Part shown: piece after piece, positions 38,857 to 52,117 of the stretch
How the letters are laid out: each line of letters opens with the position of its first letter
Position numbering within the stretch: the first letter of the stretch is position 1
Assembly: GCA_950295325.1 (NCBI GenBank)
Contig: OX485808.1
Coordinates: 39,574,527 to 39,638,526, forward strand
Length of the DNA: 64,000 nt
From: Polytrichum commune
Lineage: Eukaryota > Streptophyta > Polytrichopsida > Polytrichales > Polytrichaceae
Direction of reading: 5' to 3'
The notes under the pieces: model-generated
The model's database searches: none
What the model was told of the DNA's origin: nothing
Seen by the model: only the letters and a program-made list of their open reading frames with translations
Translations under genes and position numbers: made by a program

Positions 38857-41800
38857 ATGGCGCTGCGCCTGCTCGCTCGCCGGGCGCTCAAGAGAAGAAC
38901 AACCACACAGTTTCCATATACTCAAGTTTACTCTTCACCAACTGCCATTGTCGATGAAATATCGTCATCTTTGAGAGCATTTTCCACAACAACCACTGTC
39001 AGCAAACAGGTGGAGGAGCTTCTCGCCAAGTTCCATGGCTTTCAATGTAGCCGAGGGTTTAGTACAGAGGCAGAGGCGGAGGCGCCTCCTCGTCCTCCTG
39101 ACGCTGGCGCCGAAGGAGGCGGGGACGATGCAGCGAAGAAGAGGAGGAGGAAGAAACAGCAACAGACCATTAGCCCTATTTTAGATTCTCCTCCTCTTGC
39201 TGCAAGTCCTGCTGCGCAGGAGAGAGAATTTCTGCCTGCGCCTAAGTTTCCGAAGTTGGATGTGACATCCAAGCATCGGGTGATTGAGAAGCTGGAAGCG
39301 GAGGATTGGGTGAGAGGAGGAGGCCAAGGGGCCAAGGTTGTGTTGCCTCCTCAGTACTCTGATTCGCAGAAGGTGTTTCAAATGCTGCAACATGCGAAGC
39401 CGGGATCGTATTCGAGCTCGGAGAAAGCTCGGCTCAGCTGGATTTTTCACCGGTTCTCAGAATCAGGGTTAGTGTGCTTCTAAGGGACATTCCTTCCTTA
39501 ACGAGCCGACTCGAAGTCTTCCATGTGTATATTGAAATGTGTGTTGGAATTCGATGTATATTAGGCACTGATCATTAGCCCTAATTCGGCCAAGTGCATT
39601 GTGGTTTGCTTTTTCGCTCAGTGAGCATGACGAGTTTGTTGAGCTTTTGGCACCTGTTCTGCATATCCAACGCAAGATCTTGGAAACTTGGTGCTAGGAA
39701 TACTGCCACCAAGTCTGCCACTTCTCTTCTCAGACTCAAATTCTTCCATGTGTATATTGAAGATTGTATACAGTGAAGATTGTGTCAAAATCCGATGCAA
39801 ACTGGGCAGTGACCACTAACCCTGATTCGGTCAAGAGCATTGTGTTTTACTCCCTAGCTCAGTGAGCATCAGGGCTTTGTTGGCCTTTTGCACCTATTCT
39901 GCATTGGATATGCAAGATGTTCGAATCCTGGTATTAGGTGTACTGCCTCAAAGTCTGCCACTTCTCTTGTCAGACTGGAATTCTTTCATGTATGCATTGA
40001 AGATTGTTTTGAAATCTGGTACAAACTGTGCACAGACCACTAATCCTAATTCAGTCAACAGCATCGTATTCTCACAGTGATTATTAGGACTTTGTTGGCC
40101 TTTTGGCACCTATTCTCCATTGGATATGGAAGATCTTGGAATCCTTGTACTAGGAACACTGCCTCAAATTCTGCCATTTCTCTTGTCAGACTCGAATTCT
40201 TTCATACATATATTGAAGATTGGATTGAAATCTGATACAAACTGAAAAACTGACCACTGACCCTAATTTGGTCCAACGCATCATCTGTATTTTAAAGCTC
40301 AGTGAGCATCAGGGCTTTGTGGACCTATTTTGCATTGGATTTGCTAGATATTGGAATCCTGGGACTAGGTATACTATCTGGTATGAGACTCAAATTCTTC
40401 CATGTATACCTTGAAGATTGCATCTATTGTATACATTGAAGATTATAGTGAAATCTGATACTAACTTTACACTGACCACTAACCCTAAATTGGTCAAGAG
40501 CATTGTGTTTATTTTCTAGCTCAGTGAGCATCGGGACTTTTATTGACCTTTTGGCACCTATTCTGCACTGGATATACAAGATGTTGGGAATCCTGGTACT
40601 AGGAATACTGTCTCAATGTGTGCCACTTCCTCTTGTCTGTGTTATGAGGGTTGGCCAATTCAGATACTCTTTGCACTGCACTTTTTAATTTAATCCCTGA
40701 TGACGTGTTGGGAGCAGGTGGGTATCTGACCAAGCTCTAGCACTATACATAAACTCAAAGTTCTTCCCAACAGCTGTTTCAAGGTTCCGCAAATTCTTCT
40801 CGTCCCGGTCAACCCCTGAGTTGAGAGGATTGCTGATTCAAATGGGTCCCTCCAATGCTGCGCTCCAATTTCTGTTTCCCATTTTTGCTGAGTTTTGTAT
40901 CACAGAGTTTTCAGCTGAAATTAATCGATACAGGGAGCTTGTCAGCACAGCTGATCTTACAAAACCAGATGCTTGGTGAGCATCACACTCATTTGTATTT
41001 AAAGACTGCTTTTGTGATGTAGACTGCTGTCTGACTTCTGCCATTTCAAGTAGTTAGCAATGGTGTAAATGACAACATGCTCCTGTAGGGTTTAAGGTTT
41101 AAGGTTTTTAAATCCAAAATGAAGGTTTACATGAACATTGAATTGGTTGAAGGTATCCTTTTGCACGGGCAATAAAACGCAAGGTAATATATCACCAGGG
41201 CCCTACCAATAGTGGAAAGACTTACATGGCTCTCAAACGGTTTATGGAGGCATCAAATGGGATTTACTGTAGTCCACTCCGACTTCTTGCCATGGAGGTA
41301 AGCACATGCACACTAATTTTCAACGATGGAAGTGGATTGTCATATGTCTTCTAATTTTACTTTTTGTTGAAGTGAAAGGAAGTGTGTCTCAAGAAGATCT
41401 TAGCATTTTTCCCTAGTCATGAAGGGAATTAATTTCTGAGGCATTCCTTGGACAGGTGTTTGATAAGGTGAATGCACAAGGTATTCACTGCAACCTCCAC
41501 ACGGGGCAAGAAAAGAAAGATGTGCTGTTTGCAAACCACTTAGCATGCACTGTGGAAATGTCTTATCTCAGCAAACAATGGGAGGTTGCTGTCATTGATG
41601 AAGTCCAGGTATTTTTTTCAGCCTAGTTCAAAAAGTAGAATAAGAATGTTTGAAGTGGTAATAAGCCTTGTACAGTCTTTCTGAAAAGGGTTGTTGACAA
41701 GTCCAGGAGGTTTCTAGTCATTTGTGCATCATTCTGTATCTATGTCGAATTGTAATGGTGGTTATATGCCATGGCTGGTTGGTGCAGTTGCCATAGTATG

Positions 41801-44800
41801 ATCCGAATGTTTTCTTCTGTATATGGGGCAATGAAAGAACTTCTCTAAGTAAGCTTACATAAGTGTGCCAGCTTACACTTATGGCTGGCATACTTCTGCA
41901 TGTCCTTGCAGTAGGATTCTTAATGTTGGCATGTGTCTATCTTGATTTTTAATTTTTTTCTTGTGGTTGCAGATGATGAGTGATGAATACCGAGGATGGG
42001 CATGGACACGTGCTTTTCTGGGTTTACAGGCAGATGAAGTCCATGTTTGTGGAGACCCAAGTGCAGTCCCTTTATTGCGGAGCCTTTGTGCTGCAACAGG
42101 AGACATACTTGTACAAAATGAGTATGAGCGATTCAAGCCTCTCACGTTGAATCCTGTAAGCTGTTTTACCTGCTGTAGTTAGGGCCACTAAACACTATGG
42201 CTAAAGGCCGTCACCATGAAATTGTGGGGGCCCTTGAAACTTATCTGAGGCCGTACCATGGAAAATTGAAATTGAGTTTGGTGTGGTCATGGGCCTTCCA
42301 GTGTAGTTGAAAGACTTATGTGACTGGGATCTCAACCAAATGCTATTTCATTATTATCATATTCATGTGGGCTCTTCTACACAATAAGTTACAACAAATC
42401 AAAGGTTGTGCAATTTTGAAGTGTCATGGTCTCTGGTTTTGTTTTACACCCACGTCTTTGAAGTGAGCTCGACACAAAATCCAGTAGACCATGATACAGT
42501 AGTGAAGTGGGATGGTCTGCATTTTCCACAAATGAGAGATTTTATATTTCAATGATCGCGGGCCCTCAAGCTCTGGTATAATGTGCTTCTTAGATGATGT
42601 TGATTCTACATGTTTATGAACGAAATTTCTTAAGACCCATCTTTCCTGACAAAGAGTGGTTCAGAGTAGTCAATGTGTCCCAGGCATAGCAAGCCAACTT
42701 ATATACATCAGCTTTTTCCATATTTTCTGGCCTTTGAACAGATTTTTATTTATCAATAATTCCTTTGCAGTTGTAGCTGGTAGGAAACACTGGAGGTTTT
42801 CTTTACTCTAGTACCTGGTGCTTTCTCTTCTTGTTCGTACCATCTCAACTGTGTTTGGATAATTGCAGACATCACTAAATGGGGACTTTGCAAATGTGGA
42901 AGCGGGGGATTGCATAGTTGCATTTTCACGGAAGGATATCTTTGATGTGAAGGTTTGTACATGCAGAGTGCCATGTCCTTTTTTTAGAATGCAATGTTCA
43001 TACCAGAGTTTCTAGTTCCAGTTAGTGGGTGCTGAGTGTGGGCTGGAGCCTAGTGCAGGGCTCTATCTATGTTTAAAAAATACTCATGAATCCTTCCATT
43101 GATGTCTAGCATAGCAGTTGACTCATTGTTTAACATCTTCAGGCATATTTGTTTTATGCAGGCTTGCCTACAAGTTCTGACACAATATTTCTCACAAAAG
43201 GTCCTTCATTTATAGTAGTTTGTTTTCTCAATAGAGTTATTCTGCAACTTAACATGACTTTTGGTTGGGAGTTCATGTTCAGTAAGTTTGCAGTGCGTGC
43301 TTGGAGGTAGTGTGGAAGTTTGAAAAAAGAACATCCTATATTGGTTCATTGAGGATAATACTCTTTTTGGCATATCACGGGGCGCTAACATGAGTCTGGC
43401 CCTCAATGAACCAAAATAGGTTGCTCTTCATTTAAATTCAAACACTACCTCCAAGGATGGATAAGTGGAAAGAAATTATTGATATTATATACAAAACAAC
43501 CAATGGAAAATCATAGGGGGCCAAATCATGACAAAAAATCCCTTCAAGTGAAAGGATAACTATAATATCTTGCACCATTTATCTTTTTGGTGGAGTTCAT
43601 TAAACGCCAGGTCTGTTGTTCTAACAAGCTGCATCATGTGGTTTTTTTTGGCAACATCAGCGGGAAGTAGAACTTGCAACAAAGCATAAATGCTGTGTAG
43701 TGTATGGTGCTCTCCCACCTGAGACACGAACTCAGCAGGCAAAGCTGTTCAATGACCCTGGGAGTGGGTATGATGTGCTTGTTGCCAGCGATGCAGTTGG
43801 CATGGGTCTCAATTTAAACATTCGGAGAGTTGTGTTCTATTCTCTCGACAAATTTGACGGTGATGCAAAGAGGCCTATTCCTGCCTCTCAGGTGAAACAG
43901 ATTGCAGGAAGAGCTGGCCGGCGAGGCAGTATCTTTCCTGATGGTGTCACAACCTCATTCTACTCTCAGGATATACAGTATTTGGAGTATTCCTTACAGC
44001 AAGACTTTGAGCCGGCCACAGCTGCAGGCCTGTTTCCAGTATTTGAACAGGTGACATTCTTTTGAACACGTGCAGAGTAGAATTTTTTAAAGGATATACA
44101 CTGGTTCACTATGTAATTATCCTGCCTGTGTAATTATCATCTATTCTGTTTCCAAGCTCTGTCTTGTTTACTTTCTTGAGATTTTACTGCTGTTCATGTA
44201 TTAGCTTGTCATCAGATATGAGCAGCTGGGTCAGAAGTATTCAGCTAAATAGAGTTATCCTTTAACTCTTTGGGACATTTTGTTGGGAGTTGGTCCCCTA
44301 TGATTTTTTGTTGATTTTTTATTATATTCATTATATTCCTTTCCACTTGTGGTGTATGCTTGGAGGTAGTATTTGAATTTGAATGAATAGCAAACTATTC
44401 TGGTTCATTTAGGGTCAAATTAATTTTAGCACTTTTTGGCATGCTAAAATGAGTTCCAACCTCAATGAACTGATATAGATTGTTCTTTGTTCAAACCCGC
44501 ACACTACCTCCAAGTGTTCACCAACAACTTACCAAATGTGGAAGGTGTTGTATGCAAAACAACCATCTCCCAACCAAGAGTTCAGTTGAGTTGAAGGATA
44601 CCTCTAATACGTGGGCAGGTTTGACATCAAGGGGTATTAGTTTAACAGGAGATCCTTTTGTCATTCTTCCCTAGTTTCCCTACACATATAAGACACAAGT
44701 GACATGTGTATGTCTTCACATGTTTCTTTTGCACATTACAGGTGGAGCTCTTTGCCAGTCAGCTCCCTGAGATGTCTTTCGCCCAGTTGCTGGAAAGGTT

Positions 44801-46590
44801 ATCCTCTATCCACCTGAATGTTGAAACTATTATTACTTCTGCCTGAGCTGTAGGAATTAATTTGCTTGGGTGTGGGTGATACCTTCTGGTTCAACACGGA
44901 GATATCTCTATTTGTCTACTATAGACCAGTCCATGCTTGCAGTTGTGGTCTCAGCTGATGTATTTGGGCTGCTTGGTGTAGGTTTGCGGAAACATGTCGG
45001 TTGGACGGTTCGTATTTCCTCTGCCGGTATGATAATTTGAAGGTAAGAACAGTGGTTCAAATTTGATCGAGAACCAAAATTTGGTTATTATTAGCCCTTG
45101 TGTCTACACTGGTTTAGTAATTAGGTAAGATGGGCCTGCTTAAATTATTTCTGTCTTGTTTAAGGTAGGCGTCTATGTGAAACGTGTTTCTACCAGAATC
45201 ATGTGTTTTTCTTTTTTCTCAGCTGTGCCATGTATATGAATCTGTATTCTAAGAGTGATTTTTTTTTTCATGATAAATTTCCTTGTTGTGGCTACGTATA
45301 GAGGGTGGCCGGTGTTTTAGACAAGATTAAGGGCTTGTCACTTGAGGACCGGTTCAACTTCTGCTTTGCCCCTGTTAATGTGCGGGACCCACAGTCACTG
45401 GGTGCTTTGTACCGTTATGCAATGGCATTTAGCCAGAAAATTCCTGTGGTTGTACAAATGGGTGCCCCAGTTAATTCGGCCCGTGATGAGTTTGAGCTCA
45501 TGGACCTTGAAACTCGACATCAGGTATTGTGATTTGATTGTTTTACAGTCTCTGTGCTCTGCAGATGTAAGGTAGACATATCTTATTCAAACACTAATTT
45601 TGTGTGTAAAATGGTTCGATATTCTCCTAAAATGAACACTTTCAATATTATTCCTAAGGACCAACACAACGACTCATTGGTTGGGATAGCCAAAAAAGTC
45701 AATGCTCAACACCTGATCAACAGTAACCACTTTATGCACACCTATATAACCACTTAAGATCGCATATTTCTTCTTTAAATATTCATACAAAATGATATTT
45801 TGTCACTTCAATTTCATTCTCATGGCCTTGGATTTGCACAAGATTTGCAATTTGATTGGATTTTTTGTCTGGAAAGTATTGCACATCAGAATAGGCCAAA
45901 CCTTCTGGATGTAACCAGTAGGCTCATCTACCTGAAGTTTTCATAGATTGGCAGTTGAATTAGTAAGTGGCAGGCTGATGATGTTTAGGAAACTGGAGAA
46001 CAGTTATGTTGACATGGGGTCCAGTTACATGACTTTAAAAAACAAAACTGTCAAGTCGGTTATGTACTTAATTGTCAATGAGGAACATCAGGTTGCCTAC
46101 ATTAAGCTACCAACTGAAATGTGCTACCTGTTATAACTGTGAGTGGTAAAGTGGCAGGCTGATGTTGTTTAGAAACTGTAGAGCAATTATGATGACATGG
46201 ACTCCAGTTACATGACCCCTAGAAAACAAATCTGTCAAGTAGGTTATGTAATCAATAAGTTGGACATGTTTTGACACACTCACTTACATGTTGGCATGGA
46301 AATGACAGGTGCTTTCCATGTACTTATGGCTTAGCCAGCACTTCTCTGAGGAGCTTTTTGTTCAGAAAGGCAAGGCAGCGGAGATGGCAACTCATATTGC
46401 AAATCTTTTAGGACAATCCCTTGTGCAGTCAGCTGGTCGGTGGCATGACAAACAAAGAAAACAAGGGCAGAAGAAATCCGGTAGGTTTCCTGCAGGCAAA
46501 CCAAATATGAGGACTAAAGTAATCAGACCTAGAAAGGACGTCATGCATACCTTGGAGGATTTGCCTGACAGAGTGCCTGCCGTTTGCTGA
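38857..46590 (+). CDS. SUV3: SUV3-like DExH-box ATP-dependent RNA helicase, probably mitochondrial (11 exons)
   Basis: SUV3 helicases unwind RNA for organellar degradosome-type RNA decay. Exons: 38857-39467, 40718-40975, 41153-41297, 41456-41608, 41973-42155, 42869-42952, 43661-44050, 44742-44797, 44982-45042, 45302-45523, 46309-46590. They total 2445 nt, 814 residues, in frame. The N-terminus [19 protein letters not shown] is Arg-rich without acids, fitting a mitochondrial presequence. It is followed by a low-complexity Ala/Glu/Lys linker. Helicase motifs: GPTNSGKT (306-313), DEVQ (386-389), [10 protein letters not shown] (415-424), [22 protein letters not shown] (558-567). The SUV3 C-terminal domain includes [34 protein letters not shown] after exon 1 matches the longer plant SUV3-like type (Arabidopsis about 776 aa). 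Introns hold MITEs and tandem repeats but no break in the frame. Confidence 0.95.
39500..40650 (+). repeat. SUV3 intron 1 array: about five tandem units of 218-240 bp
   Basis: The phrase (A)GCTCAGTGAGCAT recurs at about 39617, 39857, 40299 and 40519, with a diverged form (ACAGTGATTATTAGG) near 40075. After each come TTTTG(G)CACCTATTCTGCAT, CTGCC(A)CTTCTCTTGTCAGACT, a CATGTATATTGAAGATTG phrase and GACCACTAACCCTAATTCGGTC. A partial unit lies at the left end. The array fills most of the 1250-nt intron. Confidence 0.88.
42182..42590. mobile_element. PIF/Harbinger-type MITE in SUV3 intron 5 (GGGCCAC family)
   Basis: The left end is flanked by TTA and begins GGGCCACTAAACAC. The right end (GTGCTTC, then TTA) is eroded. 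Internally it parallels 5552-6064: GGCCGTCACCATGAAATTGTG, CTCAACCAAATGCTATTTCA and TCCACAAATGAGAG each have counterparts there. It is a diverged second copy of that family. Confidence 0.72.
43231..43563. mobile_element. Palindromic MITE copy 1 in SUV3 intron 6
   Basis: Ends ATAGAGTTAT...GGATAACTAT are inverted. Inside, GCTTGGAGGTAGTGT pairs with ACACTACCTCCAAGG, and TTGGTTCATTGAGG pairs with CTCAATGAACCAA. The same layout recurs in the next intron at 44249-44607, so this is a repeat family and not a chance hairpin. Confidence 0.8.
44249..44607. mobile_element. Palindromic MITE copy 2 in SUV3 intron 7
   Basis: Begins ATAGAGTTATCCTTTAACTC and ends TTGAAGGATACCTCTAA, inverted to each other. The inner arms GCTTGGAGGTAGTAT / CACTACCTCCAAG and CTGGTTCATTTAGG / CTCAATGAAC match copy 1 at 43231-43563. 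Confidence 0.8.
45958..46255 (+). repeat. Two tandem units in SUV3 intron 10
   Basis: The segment GTGGCAGGCTGATG(A/T)TGTTTAG, CAGTTACATGAC, AAACTGTCAAGT and GGTTATGTA appears at about 45966-46070 and again at about 46150-46250, a period of about 185 bp. Confidence 0.82.
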
Positions 46591-48631
46591 TGTGGACATT
46601 AGGCACCATGTGTATGTTCACTGGCTGAGTTGGGGTCTACTGCGTTTTTAAGGCAAAAGTAAACGCAGTGAAGTGGGTTTGCCCTTCTTTAGATGTGGAC
46701 CATGCAGACCTTGTCAACAGAGACTATTGCAAGATCTATAGGGTGCTATGGTTACGAAGCTCATTGACAGGGTAAAAATGAGAAAATGCATACTGGCCAT
46801 ATATAAGCATATGCATTCCAGGATTTTGTGTTCGGAAGACAAAATCAACATCCAGGTGAGAATTTCATGCACACGAGGGAAGACATTGGATCAGTGGGAA
46901 ATTTAGGGTTACCCATCTTTGTTATTGGAAGAGCCATGCAGAGCCATGTAAGAAATGGTAGATGTCTTCATCAATGGAGTACCTTCCTGAACCCAATGCT
47001 TGAGGGGATGCTTTGATTACTCACCTTCTGATGAGAAGTTGGGGATAACTAACTTCAGAATCAATCTTACAGTTTTCATCTGATTTGAAGGATTCTAAAA
47101 AAGGAATTGCCCATAATGGCCGGCAGACAAGTTCACCCTGGGATCTTGGTCATTGAAGTGACTTGAAAGGGTCCCTTTGGCGTGAAGGAACAGCTATTTG
47201 GGATTCCTTCATCCGAAATACTAGCAAGGACTTCAGCTTTTGGGTCATTTGCATTCAAGCGTGCTGCATCCTTCGCAGCTGTACAAGCTGCATTAGTAGA
47301 ACATTGGAGTTGGGTTACCCACCTTTTATTATGAGGACTAGGTTAAGTCCAGACAGGGTGGATCCATTCTTGTTGTGGTGATATCAATTTAGCCTCATAA
47401 GAAGATGCTGACAGTTTGAAGATTTTGCGAAAGGGAGGCATTATTTGGGCACCCATCAAGTTTTGCAGTTTAGTTTATTCTTTATATTTAATAGATATAG
47501 AGCTGTAGGATATTGTAGGAGGAATCAAGTCTACGTCTGCAGATCTTAGAAGGCTACAAATGGAGAGCACTCAAGTGACTGCTGTGCTTGTGGCCCATTC
47601 TTAGGGAGTAGGAAGCTTGTATTTGATCGCGACAGAAATTTGAGTTCTCAGAATATTTGACTTCAAGGAGGTTTTCCTGTCATCCATGTAGCATGCTCTT
47701 TCACTCGACTATCATACTTGCACATGTTCTTATCTTCGCAGTTACTATTTGACACTGCACTATCTTGGCAGGCACAAATTGTAGTGAAGAAAAGTGAACT
47801 GATGAAAAGCATACCACAGTTAAAATAATTGGACACATTCTTTGGAGATAGTTGGGTTAAACTTATTAGAAGATCAATTAGTTTTCATCATCTCTCATAA
47901 ATGAATCATAACATTAAGTAGCAAGCCCGGAATGACCTTCTCAAAAGAGCATCAAATTGGCGCATGCCGGTTTGATGCCCTTCAAGAGCAAAGATAGCGC
48001 TACCTTTGAGCTTTGCTTAGGCTACCTTCGATCTATATGGGAGTTACTTTCAATGCTTAGAATTAATAATGTCGGGTTCTAGAACAAAATTAATGCCAAG
48101 TGGTGGTAAAGGTTCTAATCTAGGCTAAATTACGATCTAAACAAATCTAAATAGCTATAAACCAGCAGGAAAGTTGGTGAGGTCAAAAAGGTAGTTGTGC
48201 TTTTTGGAAAAGTCTCCAACACCTACATTGGAAACCTCTTTTATACATGTTTAAAGTTACTATATTTGATTAATTGTCCATTCTTTCACCCTTGCTTTGC
48301 AAGCTTTTCCCTTCTTGTTGAGCTAATATTGTGGGTACTCAAAGGGTACCCTACTAGCATTGCTACTTAATGTTATAAATCCAACAAAATCCTACATGGT
48401 TGTGGAAGTGGTAGTTTTCACATATTGTGACAATTACAAAACATAAATAAAATGGATTTGGGCAAAACATTGAAATTTTTCCCAAGATGGATTTTGGCAT
48501 CCATTTTAAGATTGATTGGGGGTTATCAAAAAAAAAAAATCAAATACTGCAAATACTATGTATTGCACAAACTATGTCACATACAAAGTATTTATTGCAC
48601 AGACAAATGTCATGCTTGACATACCCAGATG
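46591..48631. other. SUV3 3' flank and gene-free spacer
   Basis: The first part is probably SUV3 3' untranslated sequence, though I see no decisive poly(A) signal. The rest is AT-rich without a recognisable gene. Short frames here have no family resemblance. Confidence 0.45.
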
Positions 48632-48634
48632 TTA

Positions 48635-49020
48635 GGGCCGATTCACATAGGTCCCAAGTCCTAAGTCCCAACTCACATAAGGTCACTCCATGCAATCTCA
48701 ACCATTGAGATCATAGAAGTTGGGACTTACCACTTCACACGGGTCCTGAATCCTAAGTCCCAACTATGACATGGGTGCCTACATGACAATACTTTTTGAA
48801 GGTGAGGCTTGGGACTTGTGTTGCGAGTTGGGTCAAGCAAAAAACTAGACCCAACCTTCAACCCAAGTCCCGAAAGTTTATTTTCTTAAAATAATCAAAA
48901 TCTGAATTTAATGATAATTAAGCATATTTTAGTGTTACTTGAGGCTCACAAGTTGGGACTTTGCCTCCATATTGGGACTTGCTAACATGAGTGGGACTTG
49001 GGACCTTGTGTGAACCGGCC
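48635..49020. mobile_element. PIF/Harbinger-type MITE, GGGCCGATTCACA ends
   Basis: Left end GGGCCGATTCACATAGG and right end TGTGAACCGGCCC form terminal inverted repeats. TTA lies on both sides (48632-48634 and 49021-49023), the target duplication expected for PIF/Harbinger elements. Inner CCAAGTCCTAAGTCCCAACT phrases repeat several times in both orientations. Related CCTAAGTCCCAAG sequence also occurs near 28300. Confidence 0.88.
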
Positions 49021-49023
49021 CTT

Positions 49024-52000
49024 AGATCTATAATCAAAATGAAAAATTTAAACCCTCTTGCAATGTATATGCAAGACTATGTAAAACTTGCAAAACAAGA
49101 AAACGGTAGAACCGTGAGGCTCTGTCCTTTGCTATGAAAGACTACAATTGTAGTTGATTACTTTGCTCATGCCAATCCATGGCTATTCACTATACCAAAC
49201 CTTTCTTGGATTTTGTGCACCTTTTTTTCAAATATGGGTCAAGGATTGAAGCTACTCATTTATCATCCGAATTTTTTTAAATAAATAATTAAGAACTGCC
49301 GAAATAACTATAGTTAACTAGATTTCTTTCAAATGCACTTTAGGGAGCACTTGTATATATATAAAAAAAAAACTATAGTTAACATCCACATTACATAAAG
49401 TGGACCAAAAATAACAAGAACAAGTAACGTCCAAGTGTGAACACAAAGTGGTTAGGAAATTTGCTCTTGAAACGAAGAAGTTGATGCATAGTCTCTGTCC
49501 TACAGACAGAGCCAACAAATGTCCTCAATAGATTTTCAAATTTAAATTGCACATACAAGGTCTAAATGATGTTTACATTGTGAGGAAGTTCATAATTATC
49601 ACTGTGATTCAAAATCTGAGGTCTGAGAATGTCAGACAAGCATGACTTGATCTACACAACACCTTATTTTGTGCATGATATACACCATACATAAGATATG
49701 CACAATGAATAAGATATGCATATGAGGTCCAAAAATTATGAGCAAAATGGCTACAAACATGATTTGGAATTGGCAATCGTCTCACACTAATTGCGTGTGT
49801 TGGAACTGACAAGAAGTGACCATTTAGCACTCGCTTTCCTTATATATACTTCACACTTGGATATGTATCTAGATAATAATTTGGAAATCGCCTTTTAACT
49901 CCAAAAAGAGACCATTTGATCACCTCACATATTTAATAAAGTAAATATCATAAACATAACATCGGCGTTTTTCTTACACTATTGATGTCAATGGGAGCCT
50001 ATTTTTCCTTATCTTGATCATATTTTACTAAGCTTCAAAGTAGAGTTACATTCTTCCTTTCAGAAGGTGGGCTCCATCACATAGTTATAAGTTAACGGGG
50101 TTTTTGGTTTGTTGATTAATTGATGATCTTGGATTGTTACTCTCTATTACTCTAAACCCGGTGGGTGCACCTGTCACTAAAGACGTAAGAACCATGTGCA
50201 TTCGCAACATACTCTAAAAACCCCCTACATACAAGTATTTTTTTTTTTGGTGAAATCAAGCAATACACGTACAATTTCAATGATTAAAAATACAAGTGAA
50301 AATGTATATATATAGAAAAATTACATTCATATATAGTCATTAACATAAGTATACAAATATACTTTTGAATAACAAGCAACCCCTATCACTCATCATAAAG
50401 TTGTTGAAGACTTTCTCATCCCCTAGATGTAACTCATGAGCATCTAAGTCTACAATATATGTCATAAAAGCTAATGCAATCATTATTTCAAAAGATCAAT
50501 AATATCATTCGAAGTTTTTCATAAAATGATTAGTAAGATTGTAAGTCCACTTGTTGTTGACCTTTTTGATACCAACATAAGCCAATGTCCATGTTTGATG
50601 GATGGTCCATCAAATCAATTGGATCCCTATACTCCACCCTACGATTACCAAATCCTCTACACATCTTATAAATCCTCCCAACAAACCAAACATCAATTGG
50701 AGTTGATTTTTTTTTGTCTACCACACTTTTGACAATTCTACTTTTAGGTGTGCTATTGACTTAACTTTTCATGCTTGCATCTTGTAGTTATGATAGCAAT
50801 CAAAACTCAAAGTATCTTGAACAAAAAAAAGCTACTTGACCCATTTTTATTCCACCGGTTAATAAATCTCTACCATGCATGCTATAATAAAAGCCACAAC
50901 TTAATTCGGAGACAGGACAAGAGGTATTAAGTATCATACATGCATGGATAAGATAAGGAAATGAGAAATTTATTCATCCTAGTTTCACCCAATATTAAAT
51001 ACTTATCCCATAAAGTCTAGTGACACTACCATACAAGTGCAAGTGTTGTAAATTTTCTAGAGGACCTTCATACATGTACATAAAACTACAAGCTGCAATT
51101 TGTGTAGCATATGTATACAAAGTACATCAAAGTTCAAATTAATACCCTTTGTGCATTCAGATATACTCACACGTGTTATGAAAAGTGCACCCCCTAGGCT
51201 CCAACCATCACATGAGTAATTTACTTATCTCTAAGTTATGTGTGTGCTTAAAATTTTGTCAATCCTACACGGTCACTTCGCAGATAGAGTAAATATGATT
51301 TGCAAAAGCCTAAAATCCATGTAAAAGTATCAGGAGGTCAAAGTGAAGAATTTTTCCCCTTTGAGTGATCACAAGGTCCTCCAAATTGTGTTAATTGTTG
51401 AATAGAGTCTAGTGTCCATAGTTTGCACACATAATCCTAAAACACATGTCTTTTTTATATACATTCTTAACAACACAAACCTTGTCATATATCATTGGAA
51501 TGTAATTGTCCAATTAAGAGGGACCACATTAACCCCTAAACCCAGAGCGAAATCCTCCCAAAAGTGTCTAAAACAATTCAATCCAAATCAATAACTCATT
51601 GAAAGAGATAAATCGATACCTCTTATGGTGGATTTGATCATGAATGGCATTTTTGTAAATTAGGATTGTTCACATGATTTTTCAGCAATTCAAGATCAAA
51701 GATCCTTATGCAATGGAAGACTAGGTGATCGTTGGGGTCATTGTGGTCACTTCCACTTTTAGCACTACATCTTTTTCTACTTTTCAGAACTAAGGCTCAT
51801 GGTAAGCCCGGTAGGGCTAATGCTTCTTTCATTGGCTTTGCCATGAGGAAGAGACCTAGGAGTGGTCGATGAAATTGGCCAAACTTTGACAATCAATCGG
51901 AATTGGCCACATATTTGTTGTGATTTTATGATGTTACTAACTCACTTTTAAAGTGGTCTTTAAAATGAGCCAAAGTTTGGCCTTGGTCGGACAACCAACT

Positions 52001-52117
52001 GGAAGTAGTCACATGTGCATGATGATTATAGGGAACATGACTCTTGCAACTACCTGCTTGTTATTATTTTTGAGGATCTTGCAAAGTAAGCTATCCACCC
52101 CAAGGCTTGTGGAGTTA
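49024..52117. other. AT-rich spacer with fragments of dispersed repeats
   Basis: Contains a fragment of the R1 repeat at about 49730-49870 (GGCTACAAACATGATTTGG, CACACTAATTGCGTGTG). Otherwise no gene or structured element was recognised. Confidence 0.45.
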
